Shown piece after piece: positions 49,058 through 58,200 of a stretch of 64,000 bases of DNA. The notes under the pieces were generated by a model. That model was not told where the DNA came from. It made no database searches and saw only the letters and a program-made list of their open reading frames with translations. The position numbers were made by a program, and so were the translations under genes. The DNA comes from Clostridium sp. TW13 (GTDB lineage: Bacteria > Bacillota > Clostridia > Clostridiales > Clostridiaceae). The stretch is from contig NZ_BROD01000001.1 of NCBI RefSeq assembly GCF_024345225.1, forward strand, positions 1,116,001 to 1,180,000, read 5' to 3'. The stretch's first letter is position 1; each line of letters opens with the position of its first letter.

Positions 49058-49498
49058 ATGAATAAACTACCATTTAAAAAGAAAATAATGCTTTCTTCCA
49101 TAGGCTTACTTGTTTTGGTATTAGGGATATTGGCATATATCCAAGATAAAGAAGGTTACAATATTCCTAATACTATCAACAATTCAGAAGTAAGTACATC
49201 TAGTTCAAGTTCTGATATTATTAAACAACCAGCTTTGACAATAACTAATGCTTATTTGGATAATCAGAAAAATGGATATTACAATGTAGTAATTGGTCTT
49301 AAAAATAATTCATCTGATACTATTAATTATGTAAAGGTTAATATGTTTTTTAAAGATATTAATGGAAATATAATTAAGAGTGACTGGACTAACGATGATT
49401 CACCTATATTAGGTGGTGCTATTCAAAAATTAGAAAAGTTTTGTAAATTAGATGATAAAATTGTACATGTTGATTGTGAAATAGCAGAATATCATTAA
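49058..49498 (+). CDS. FxLYD-type exported protein
   Basis: 146 residues: an N-terminal membrane anchor (about 9-26), a Ser-rich linker, and a beta domain (I-T-N-A-Y-L-D, Y-Y-N-V-V-I-G-L-K-N-N-S-S-D-T-I, V-K-V-N-M-F-F-K-D-I-N-G-N-I-I) typical of FxLYD domains that follow prophage integrases. Start 49058 is set by AGGGGATG; an in-frame ATG at 49046 lies on that site. Confidence 0.65.
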   Translation: MNKLPFKKKIMLSSIGLLVLVLGILAYIQDKEGYNIPNTINNSEVSTSSSSSDIIKQPALTITNAYLDNQKNGYYNVVIGLKNNSSDTINYVKVNMFFKDINGNIIKSDWTNDDSPILGGAIQKLEKFCKLDDKIVHVDCEIAEYH

Positions 49499-49570
49499 TA
49501 ATTAAGCTTAGAGAAATCTAGGCTTTTTATTATGCAAAAAAATAAGAAGTGCTAGCTGGCACCCCATATA

Positions 49571-49777
49571 TTAATTTTCTTTAGATATCTCTATAATATC
49601 AGCTACGCTACATTTAAATAAATCACATAATTTTTCTAAAACTTCAAAACTGATTGATTGTGTTTTTCCTTGCTTTATATTTTGAAGTGTAGATACAGCG
49701 ATACCAGTTTTGCTAGCTACCCAGCGTAGTGAACGTTCTTCTTTTTCTAAATACTTTTCAAGATTGATTTTTACCAT
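49571..49777 (-). CDS. Cro/CI-type repressor (XRE helix-turn-helix)
   Basis: 68 residues, a single XRE helix-turn-helix (W-V-A-S-K-T-G-I-A-V-S-T-L-Q-N-I-K-Q-G-K) with the D-L-F-K-C-S-V-A-D-I-I-E tail typical of YvaO/phage-like small repressors. GGAGGG precedes the ATG. Divergent from the HTH-TPR receptor gene, so the pair forms a lysogeny-type switch around the 49778-49933 region. Confidence 0.9.
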   Translation of the reverse strand: MVKINLEKYLEKEERSLRWVASKTGIAVSTLQNIKQGKTQSISFEVLEKLCDLFKCSVADIIEISKEN

Positions 49778-49855
49778 TTGTATCCCTCCTGCTATTATAA
49801 TTATAGCACATGCAAGTACAAAATAAAATGTTATGAAATAATTTTATGTAAGTGT

Positions 49856-49884
49856 TGACACGCACAAAACGTAAGTTTATAATA
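49856..49884 (+). promoter_or_regulatory. perfect sigma-A promoter of the receptor gene
   Basis: TTGACA (49856-49861), 17-bp spacer, TATAAT (49879-49884). An unusually strong consensus promoter in the divergent gap, so it needs repression to stay off. Confidence 0.8.
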
Positions 49885-49933
49885 AGTATATAAGGTAAAA
49901 CAATCCAATTTAAATAAAAAAGGGGCGATAACA

Positions 49934-51085
49934 ATGAACGGTGGTGAGACTTTAAGATATATAAGAACAACATTGGGGTTAAAGCAAAAAGATATTAGAA
50001 GCGAAGGACTAATGGACGTCACTGGAATAGAACGTGGAGCAATCCAAATGTCTTCTAAGATAGCAATTGCACTAGAGAAAAAGTTAAACGAGGTGATAAA
50101 GGAAAAACACCTTGAGGGGATACTCGACTTTGAAGTAACTTCACTAATATTTAAAAAAGGCTTAGATGTAGACTTAGAAGAATGTTTTAAACAAATGAGT
50201 AAGGATTATAAAATAGATAAATTTTTAGAACTAACTCAGGAAAAATATGAATTTAGCAATGTTAAAAGAGCAATAGAGATACTGAAAAAAGATTATAGCA
50301 ACAATCTAAATAGTATTTCAATATTATCTTATTTAATTATAGAAAATAGTAAGGATGATAGTTGTTTAGTATATGCTTATCTACAATTGCAAAGAGTAGC
50401 ATATTACAAAATTGATTGGAATGGCATTATAACATATTATGATGTAATTAAAGATAAGATTGATTGTTGTAGTGATACAGAAATGAAAGACTATATATAT
50501 ATGAATACAGCAACAGCATACTGTATGGTAGGACAGAATGTAATAGCTAAAGAATTAGTAAGTAAAATTAAATATACTATATCAAATAGAGATTATATAG
50601 ATAATTTACTTACTAATATAAATGTAAATTTAGAAAAATATGATGAAGCTATAATAAATAGTTGCCGAATATTAGAACATGCTACAAATGTAAGTCAAGA
50701 ATTAACTAGTAAATTTAATATTTGTTGTATTGCTTCATTTAAAAATGATATGGATTTATTTCACAAATATTTTAATTTAATAGAAGTTGATAAAGAATAC
50801 TATCAATTTACGAGAGAACAATTTTTTCAATTTATAATAAAAGCTTGTGAAACTTTAAAAATAAATGACGAAAATACTTTGACTAAGATATTCAAAATAA
50901 GTAAAAAAGTATGTTACAAAAATATAGAAAATATAGATTATTTTTATAATAATTTAAAACTAATAAGTGAGATAATTATAAAGAACAATATAAGCATTGA
51001 CGCTGAAATGTTCATTTATATATATAAAAATATCAATTTAGAAACACAAAACAGAGAAAAATTAGTGACATTATGTGAGATTTAG
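49934..51085 (+). CDS. RRNPP-type quorum-sensing receptor (HTH plus TPR)
   Basis: 383 residues. Residues 3-60 resemble an XRE helix-turn-helix (T-L-R-Y-I-R-T-T-L-G-L-K-Q-K-D-I). The remainder (about 70-383) is all-helical with TPR-like pairs (Y-M-N-T-A-T-A-Y-C-M-V-G-Q, Y-D-E-A-I-I-N-S-C-R-I-L). Length and layout match RRNPP receptors such as AimR (about 386 residues). A 37-codon ORF with signal-like features starts 23 bp downstream. GGGGCGATA precedes the ATG. It probably switches transcription of the element on peptide binding. Confidence 0.8.
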   Translation: MNGGETLRYIRTTLGLKQKDIRSEGLMDVTGIERGAIQMSSKIAIALEKKLNEVIKEKHLEGILDFEVTSLIFKKGLDVDLEECFKQMSKDYKIDKFLELTQEKYEFSNVKRAIEILKKDYSNNLNSISILSYLIIENSKDDSCLVYAYLQLQRVAYYKIDWNGIITYYDVIKDKIDCCSDTEMKDYIYMNTATAYCMVGQNVIAKELVSKIKYTISNRDYIDNLLTNINVNLEKYDEAIINSCRILEHATNVSQELTSKFNICCIASFKNDMDLFHKYFNLIEVDKEYYQFTREQFFQFIIKACETLKINDENTLTKIFKISKKVCYKNIENIDYFYNNLKLISEIIIKNNISIDAEMFIYIYKNINLETQNREKLVTLCEI

Positions 51086-51108
51086 CCACTTTGAAGGGGG
51101 TGAAAAAA

Positions 51109-51222
51109 ATGAAAAAAGCAGTTAAAATAGTTTTAGCAGTAGCAGTAGTAGCTATTCCTACTATTGTAATTTGTCAAATTGGAGTTTTCCCTCCAATCGG
51201 TACAATATTATTTTTAAAATAA
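51109..51222 (+). CDS. 37-residue propeptide, candidate signalling peptide of the receptor
   Basis: Short gene not found by length-limited callers: K-K-basic start, a hydrophobic secretion-like core (V-L-A-V-A-V-V-A-I-P), then Q-I-G-V-F-P-P-I-G-T and a hydrophobic L-F-L-K end. The layout (receptor, 23-bp gap, tiny exported peptide on the same strand, GAAGGGGGTG as ribosome binding site) is that of RRNPP systems. The mature signal is unknown; internal Q-I-G-V-F-P-P-I-G is my best guess. Confidence 0.75.
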   Translation: MKKAVKIVLAVAVVAIPTIVICQIGVFPPIGTILFLK

Positions 51223-51369
51223 TTAAATATTTAATATTTAATATTTAATATACAAAAGAAAAATGCGATTCGACAAAAAATATATCATATAAAGTCTATA
51301 TTCCTGTTCCAAACAATCTTATAATTAATATATAAATGTAAAATAAGTTATTAATTGGAGGTTTGGGAC

Positions 51370-51729
51370 ATGGAATTAAAAATATTTACCAATCAAAAGA
51401 TGGAAGACGTAAAATTAGTAGGCACATTGACTTGGAATGAAATTTTCGATAAAGCTATGGCAGTAGATATAACGGTTGAGGAAAAGAGACGTACAGAACT
51501 AGTCATGGAAGTAATGGAAAATAGAAAGGTAAATCACAGGGACAGGTTATATTTAGCTTTAAATATAATTAGATTGGATAAAAATTATGATAATAGTTTA
51601 GGCAGAAGAATAAGTAAAGAAGAATATTGGGAGAATGATATAAGTAAGCCAATTAAAGGTGTATTTATAAAAACAAATTTTAGGAGTATAGAAATATATG
51701 AAAGAATAAATAAAGGATGGGATCAATAA
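51370..51729 (+). CDS. small element protein, unknown
   Basis: 119 residues, charged, mostly helical. The ATG at 51370 follows GGAGG at 51357-51361; a TTG further up is unlikely. No family recognised. The stop overlaps the next start (TAATG). A Spo0A-box-like TTCGACAA lies at 51269-51276 in its upstream region. Confidence 0.6.
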   Translation: MELKIFTNQKMEDVKLVGTLTWNEIFDKAMAVDITVEEKRRTELVMEVMENRKVNHRDRLYLALNIIRLDKNYDNSLGRRISKEEYWENDISKPIKGVFIKTNFRSIEIYERINKGWDQ

Positions 51730-52031
51730 TGAAAAAAAGAGAAATGTTTATGGATCTAATTAATTTTATAATTTATTATGGGGTGGAATTTCAAGACGAA
51801 ATGTTGTTTTTAAAAGAAGAAGACTATAAAAAAGGAATTTATGATAATATGTTAGTTGGCAATGGTGAAAAAGAAGTTTGGAGTTGCCTACATAAGATGC
51901 TTAATATTAAAAATAACGACCAAGCGTATGAAGAGTTAGAAAAAGGATTTCAAAATGTTGAATTTGATGATAATGAAAGCACAGCTATAATCACATTCAA
52001 TAATAATAAATATGCAGTATTAGTGGCTTAA
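51729..52031 (+). CDS. small acidic element protein, unknown
   Basis: 100 residues. Start 51729 overlaps the previous stop by one base, pointing to coupled translation; an ATG at 51717 would place the ribosome binding site on the start. Ends before the hairpin-rich RNA region. No family recognised. Confidence 0.6.
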   Translation: MKKREMFMDLINFIIYYGVEFQDEMLFLKEEDYKKGIYDNMLVGNGEKEVWSCLHKMLNIKNNDQAYEELEKGFQNVEFDDNESTAIITFNNNKYAVLVA

Positions 52032-52539
52032 TTAGTGGTATAAAAATAATTAATTTGAAAATGTTGACAAGCCACTTCGAAGAGAGTAGAATAAAAACAA
52101 ACACGAAAAATTGCCTAAGAAGATTCTGGTAAAATCTCTTAGACAACTTAACAGTTTCATTTTATGTTCTTGTTTTAAATTCTTTAGTTATGGTTTCTTA
52201 ATATAGATCTGGTAAATCTATATTAAACATTATGGTTTTTTGTCGACCTCAAAAGTATGTTTTTAAAAGTTCTTATAAAATAAACAGAAATTGGCGAGGT
52301 CTATTCAAGTGTCTGTTTATTTCTTATTAATTTAATTTTACCGCTAAAAATGAGAAGTGTCAATATTTTTTAATAAATTATTGAATTTAAAGCTTATAAA
52401 TCGATTTTGGACATACCTATAAAGTGTGTCCAATGGTGGGTTTATATAAAACCAAATTATATTAGCAGACACTTTTAAGGTCTGACTAAATAAAATAACT
52501 AATTTAACAAAATATAAATGTAAGAAGGAGAGAGAATTT
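52032..52539 (+). ncRNA. strongly promoted, hairpin-rich RNA region upstream of DUF3102-J gene
   Basis: 508 bp without a gene. A consensus promoter (52064-52092) is followed by hairpins: CTAAGAAGATT (52115-52125) with AATCTCTTAG (52133-52142); TTAATATAGAT (52198-52208) with ATCTATATTAA (52216-52226), both with the identical 7-nt loop CTGGTAA; AAATAAACAGA (52278-52288) with TCTGTTTATTT (52312-52322); TTGGACA..TGTCCAA (52407-52433); TTAGCAGAC..GTCTGACTAA (52462-52489). CGACCTC (52244-52250) can also pair with GAGGTC (52296-52301). It is an ncRNA or a long leader of the DUF3102 gene. Confidence 0.55.
52064..52092 (+). promoter_or_regulatory. near-consensus promoter of the RNA region
   Basis: TTGACA (52064-52069), exactly 17 bp, TAGAAT (52087-52092). 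Transcription should begin near 52099. Confidence 0.75.
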
Positions 52540-53709
52540 ATGACTAAAGTATTAACTAAAAAAGAGTATTTAGCATTACCAGAAGATGAAAAGCAAATGG
52601 CGTTATTAATTAATGACATAATTACAGCTAAAGAAGACATTGCACAAAATATATTAAAAATAGGAAAAAGATTATATATAGCAAAGCAATTAGTACAACA
52701 TGGTGAGTGGAAATCATGGTTAGCTGAAAAGGTAGATTTCAGTGTCAGAAGTGCTCAAACATATATTAAAACTTATAAGATTATGATGGATTTGCCTGAA
52801 GAACTAGAGGCAACTTTATATAAGTTGGATTCAAGCAAACTTGTAGAAATATCAAGTATCAAAAAAGATAATATAGAGGAGTTTATTAGAAATACTCATT
52901 TTGTAGGTGGAGCTGAAAAAACGGTTGAGGAAATGAGCGTAAGGGAATTAAAAGAGGTAATTAAAGAAAATAAAAAATCTAAGAAAAAATCAAACCAATA
53001 TAAAAACGCAGACGTTTGCGTAAATGAAACTGAAAAAATAATTGATGTTGATTTTCAGGAGAGCCAAGAAACAGAAGAGAACCTAAATGATGAGCAAAAA
53101 TTATCTCAATTAATAAAAGAACAGCAGGAATTGGAACAACAATTGAAGCTAAAACAGAGACAAGCTAAGGATGTTAAAGAAAGTATATTAAGGAATAAAA
53201 AATCATTAGATTTAAAAGTTGAATTTGAGGAAATTATTAAAGATGGCATTCTTTACAGTAAACAGCTTAATTATAATGTGTATTTAGTTCGAAGTTCTTC
53301 AAAGGAACTTGTATTGGACGGTGTATATGCTGACTGGATAATTGATTTAGATGAAGTTATTTATTCGCATTTAAATGTAAATAAGAATTTGGTACAAGAA
53401 GAAAGAGATTTTATAATTGGTGAATGTTTAAGATTTAAGGAAAAAGCAATAAATCGAAATGAAGAAATAAAAAATATGAGTACTTGGGAAGATGAAGTGT
53501 ATAAAAAAATCAATGAAGAATTAGCTAAAAGACAGCAAGAGCCTCAAGAAAACAAAGACCTCAAGAAAGAATTTATTATCGCTGGCTATAAAGCATTGGC
53601 TAAAAAATATCACCCAGATTGTAATCAAGGAGATGCTGAAGCAGAAGATAAGTTTAAAGCTATTTGTATTTTAAAAGACAATCTATTACAACAGAATCTA
53701 CTAAGTTAA
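52540..53709 (+). CDS. DUF3102 protein with C-terminal J domain
   Basis: 389 residues. N-terminal DUF3102-like region (about 20-125: I-L-K-I-G-K-R-L-Y-I-A-K-Q-L-V, H-G-E-W-K-S-W-L, S-V-R-S-A-Q-T-Y-I-K) common on clostridial plasmids; an acidic linker and coiled coil (about 155-230), then a C-terminal J-domain-like motif with Y-K-A-L-A-K-K-Y-H-P-D-C-N-Q-G-D, HPD at residues 358-360. A J domain suggests recruitment of host DnaK, perhaps at the replication complex. AAGGAGAGAG precedes the ATG. The fusion partner is inferred from motif only. Confidence 0.72.
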   Translation: MTKVLTKKEYLALPEDEKQMALLINDIITAKEDIAQNILKIGKRLYIAKQLVQHGEWKSWLAEKVDFSVRSAQTYIKTYKIMMDLPEELEATLYKLDSSKLVEISSIKKDNIEEFIRNTHFVGGAEKTVEEMSVRELKEVIKENKKSKKKSNQYKNADVCVNETEKIIDVDFQESQETEENLNDEQKLSQLIKEQQELEQQLKLKQRQAKDVKESILRNKKSLDLKVEFEEIIKDGILYSKQLNYNVYLVRSSSKELVLDGVYADWIIDLDEVIYSHLNVNKNLVQEERDFIIGECLRFKEKAINRNEEIKNMSTWEDEVYKKINEELAKRQQEPQENKDLKKEFIIAGYKALAKKYHPDCNQGDAEAEDKFKAICILKDNLLQQNLLS

Positions 53710-53735
53710 ATGTATTGTATTTTAACTTGAATTTG

Positions 53736-53852
53736 TCAAATGTCTAAAAAGTGGACAAATGAAGTAACTTGCAAGTTAACTCAAATGTCCAAAAAATGGG
53801 CAACTTTTAACGTGTAACAATAAAAGAAACATATCTAACAATAAAAGAAACA
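53736..53852 (+). other. iteron-like repeats, candidate replication origin
   Basis: Two direct copies of TAACAATAAAAGAAACA (53815-53831, 53836-53852; 21 bp apart) and two of TCAAATGTCYAAAAARTGGR (53736-53755, 53781-53800; 45 bp apart), each with inverted TGTC/GGACA-like ends, sit just upstream of the Rep-like gene in an AT-rich stretch. Typical of iteron origins. Confidence 0.5.
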
Positions 53853-53952
53853 AATTTATTTTCGACTTGAAAGTCTCAAAGAGCATAGATTCATTTTCAT
53901 TGTTTTTTGTTGTTAGTTGTTTATATAAATCAAATGAAAGGAATGATTATTA

Positions 53953-55239
53953 TTGAATGATAAAATTAAACAATTTATTAAGCTACCAAATGAATTAGTT
54001 TGGGATGTAGGAGGTAAAAGAAAAAATACTTATGTATATCAATATAACGAAAGGTTATGCCATATATGGTCAATGTTTGATTGTTTACTAAATAGAGTTG
54101 GTACAATATCTTTTTCGTTGGAGCAATTAATTACTGTTTTAGGAGATAAAGCAGAACCTAAAAAGGGAAGAAATGTAGACCAATTCAGAAATATCTTAAT
54201 TGAGTTAGAAAAGAAACAGCTTATTACAAATGTAAAATGTAATCTCAGTGAAGTTAAATATAAAGAATTAATTACCTGTGAATATTCTATTCCAATATTA
54301 GTTGATAAAGATTCTAAAGATACTCAGTTTTTTCAAGTTTATAGAGAAGATTATTTAGAGATATTAGATAGTGATACTAAATTAAATAAAATCACATTAA
54401 TGTACATATATTATTACCTATTATCACGAATGAGTGATGGTAAAGGTGATACCACAATATACTGTTTCCCCAGCTATGAAGATATTACAAAAGATTTAGA
54501 CATATCAGAGACTACTTTTAATACATATTTAAACGAATTAAGTAAATTAAAATTAATAGCCTATGGGAATATAGGTTTAATTATTAAAAATAAAGATAAA
54601 AAACAAGCTAATAATGTTTATGTTCGTCATGAATCTCACTTAGAAAGAGCCTTGGACATTAGCAAAAATTATTGGTCTGCTGAAGGTTGGATGGTTATTG
54701 GTAAAAAAGCAACTAAGATAAATCAATCAATTAGAGGATTAAAAGGGCAAATTCAGAGACAGAAGAATGCTGGTAAAGATACAGTTAGCTTAGAAAATAA
54801 ATTAACTAAGTTGGAAGAGAAGGTTACCAATAAAGTTGATAAGTCTTTAAATGATATTAAAAGGGAAATAGATAAGCTTAATAAGGCTATGAACAATTTG
54901 GAAGATGAAAATGAACTGAAAGTTAATATTTATGAAGATTGGAATAACTATTTTAGTGATAAGGGATTAGATGCTTATGATATTGATGACTGCTTTAAGG
55001 TATTAGACTATATGGAAGATATACATAAACAACAGTTAGAAGAGATAAAAGGCAAAAAGCAGCTATGTGAAATTGAATACGATGATAGGGGACAAGTGAT
55101 CTTAGAATCGGTTCTTAGTAAAGAAGAGTTGGACAAGTATTACAGAGAAAAAGATGAAGAAATAGAGGAATATTATAAAGAAGTTTATTGGGGAGCCAGT
55201 AACCCATTTTATGAGGGTAAAAAGGATATTGAATTTTAA
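53953..55239 (+). CDS. Rep-like replication initiator (tandem winged helices)
   Basis: 428 residues. Two winged-helix-like segments can be seen (about 35-130: V-Y-Q-Y-N-E-R-L-C to I-L-I-E-L-E-K-K-Q-L-I; about 160-215: F-P-S-Y-E-D-I-T-K-D-L-D-I-S-E-T-T-F), then a charged coiled coil (about 255-330) and an acidic tail. This two-WH layout with iterons upstream suggests a plasmid or phage initiator. Start is TTG at 53953 with GAAAGGA 10 bp before it. Followed after 29 bp by the polymerase gene. Confidence 0.62.
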   Translation: MNDKIKQFIKLPNELVWDVGGKRKNTYVYQYNERLCHIWSMFDCLLNRVGTISFSLEQLITVLGDKAEPKKGRNVDQFRNILIELEKKQLITNVKCNLSEVKYKELITCEYSIPILVDKDSKDTQFFQVYREDYLEILDSDTKLNKITLMYIYYYLLSRMSDGKGDTTIYCFPSYEDITKDLDISETTFNTYLNELSKLKLIAYGNIGLIIKNKDKKQANNVYVRHESHLERALDISKNYWSAEGWMVIGKKATKINQSIRGLKGQIQRQKNAGKDTVSLENKLTKLEEKVTNKVDKSLNDIKREIDKLNKAMNNLEDENELKVNIYEDWNNYFSDKGLDAYDIDDCFKVLDYMEDIHKQQLEEIKGKKQLCEIEYDDRGQVILESVLSKEELDKYYREKDEEIEEYYKEVYWGASNPFYEGKKDIEF

Positions 55240-55268
55240 AAATAAAGAAAAGGAAGGATTGAAGAATT

Positions 55269-58200
55269 ATGAATAATGATAAAGGAATTAAAATACAAAT
55301 TGTTGAAGGTGCTGAATTATTAAAAAGTAATTTAGAAGGTAGAATACCAGAAATAGGTTATAAAGGTGTATTTGCTAAGAGTATGCTATTTGACCATATG
55401 GTTAATTTAGGGGCATTAGACATTAACAAAACTAAGACTAGAAATGTTGTAGGAGTTACTTTCTCATATGGATATGATAGCTTAGAAGCTGACGATAGAG
55501 TTAAGAATATAAAAAACATTAAAAAGGATATCAAAAAAGGCAACAGTAACATAAATAAATTAGAAAAAGAAATAGAGAATGCTAAAAATAAAATAGATGA
55601 AAATGATGATGAAATTACCTTATTGGAGTTAGAATTAGAGGAATTAAAAGAACTAGAAACTGATGAAAGTAAAATTAGTGAAAAAGAATTTAAGTCTATA
55701 GAAAATAAAATAAATACTAAAATAATAAAAATAGGAAACTTAAGAAAAAGGATTGATAGTTACATATATGATATAGCAATTAATGATTATTGCCTTAAGT
55801 TTGAAGAATGTACTAAAGAAAAGGAATTACTAGATATAAAAGACCATATAAAACAAACAGATGAAGTTAGAAAATATCTATATAAAAATGGATTTAAAAT
55901 TGATTACTATAAATATGATGAAAAAGCTGGAGAATATACTGATGAAATAGAAGAAACTATTTGGTATGATTTTGGATTTAGAAGTCCAAGCAAATCAAGG
56001 GTCGGTGATGTAATTTTCTTTAATAGAGAATATAGAGATATAATTAATAAATGGATGATGATGGACTTAGAATTAGAAGTTGATAAAGATGGAAATGTAA
56101 AATTAGTAGAAGCTGAAGCATACAAATCTCTTGTTAGTTCACATATTGAGGGATATGTTTATATAGACCCTAAATCAATTCTTGTTTTAAACGACTTAAA
56201 TAGTTATGGATTTGAAGAAAATTTAATCATGGTGGATACTGATGAAAATAATGATGTAGTTGCAGAAGTTAAAAGAGGAATTGATAAAAATACATTGTGG
56301 GATGGTATGTGTTGCATTGATGAATCATTATTAGGTGAGTATAAAAATAAAGGTATGGTAGTTTTAAGACATTTGTTTTTTAAGAGTTGTGCATGTAATA
56401 CTAAATTGGTTAAATTCTTAAATGACCATTATAAAGAAAATTATAATACAGCTTACATAATGGACAAGTATGGCAGAAATGTTAAAGTATCTGATATAAG
56501 AGTATTGACTACAGAGAACAGTATTAAGTGGGAAAAACTAATGTCTAAAGATGCAACTAGTTATGATTATTGGTGTTCTAAAGTAGAAGAAAATCATTGT
56601 ATGTTTGGCATATGTAAAACTACACATGAAAGTAAATATAAAGTTGGAGAAACTATAAAAAATAGAATGAGTTATCAGTTTACTAATTCATTTGCTGATA
56701 TGTCTAAAGAAGAAATTCAAGAACTTTGTAAGGATTCAATAGATTATATAATGAAGCTAAAAAATGACGATGATTTCTTTGTAAATCATCTACTAAGAAA
56801 TAAAAGCAAAGTTAATAATTATGAAATGTTAGCAAAGATATACAAACAAAATAAATTATTTTCTAAGAGCCATATGTTTAAAGAAGTTAGAAGAAAATTA
56901 ATTAATAAATATAAAGAAACTTTATACAATGGTAAATTATTGGTAGAAGGAGATAATCTCACAGTGTTCGCAAATATTTGGACAATTTTACAATATGCGG
57001 TCGGTTTAGTTCCTTATCACATAGTAGAACATGATGATGGAAGTAAAGAATACATAATCGATGATAATTATAGAGACGAAACTTTACCAGTATTATTAAA
57101 TGAAACAGGTGATAGTAATAATGGTTATAGCTGTTATGCTAAGTTGTTTAAGGACAAGCAAGAAATATGTGCTATGAGAAGTCCTCACAATGCCCCTAAC
57201 GCTATAATGTATTATATTAACCACAAACATCATTTAATAGATGATTATTTCAATTTAGATAATAATATAATAGTTGTTAATTGTATTAAGAATAGCCTAC
57301 AGTCAGCTGGGATGGGCTGGGATGAAGATTCGGACTTCTTCTTTTGCACCGTAAATAATATAGCAATTGAAGCTTCTAAAAAGGCTCAAAAGTACCCTAC
57401 AATAGTGAATAAAATTGAACCAAGTAAAAAGAAATATAAAAACACTATGGAATGTTTAGCAGAAGTGGACAATCTATTAGCTAAGAGTAAACGACAAATT
57501 GGTTCAACTAGCAATAATGCTCAATTGGCTTTAACTTATTATCACCATATAAAAGAACTTTATAGAGGAACAAACGTAGGAAAAGAAAGAATAGAATCTT
57601 TATTAAATAATGTTGCTATTAATGCAATTATGGCACAAATTTGTATCGACCAAAGCAAAAAAATATTTCCTATAGATATAGAAAAACAAATTGATAGATT
57701 AAAAAAAGAGTTACCATGTGATTTAAAACCTACATTTTGGCAATATACAACTTCTATAACAGACCCAGAAGAAGTAGAAAAAAAATTAAGAAAAAAGAAT
57801 AAAGTTGAGTGGGATAAATTAAAAGATAAAGAAAAGAAAGAAAGAGTTAAAGCTAAAATTAAAGAAATTAAAGAAAATTTAATAGAATTAGATTGTCCTA
57901 TGGATTGGATTATACCAGAAATAAACTCAATCAAAAATGCTGATAAAAGTAAACAAATTTCAGATTCCAATTTCTTAGTATACTATGTTGATAAAACCAA
58001 AAGCAGACAAACTAGCAGAAAAGCAAAAGAAGTAGAAAAAATAGTTGAAGAATTTAATACTATTACAAATTTTATAAATGCAAATGATGATTTTGATGAT
58101 GAAGATAATATACTTTATTATAATACTCTTTATAAAGAATATATGGATAAATTAAAGGATTTAAATATAAATATATATGTAGAAAGTTTACTAATTGCTA

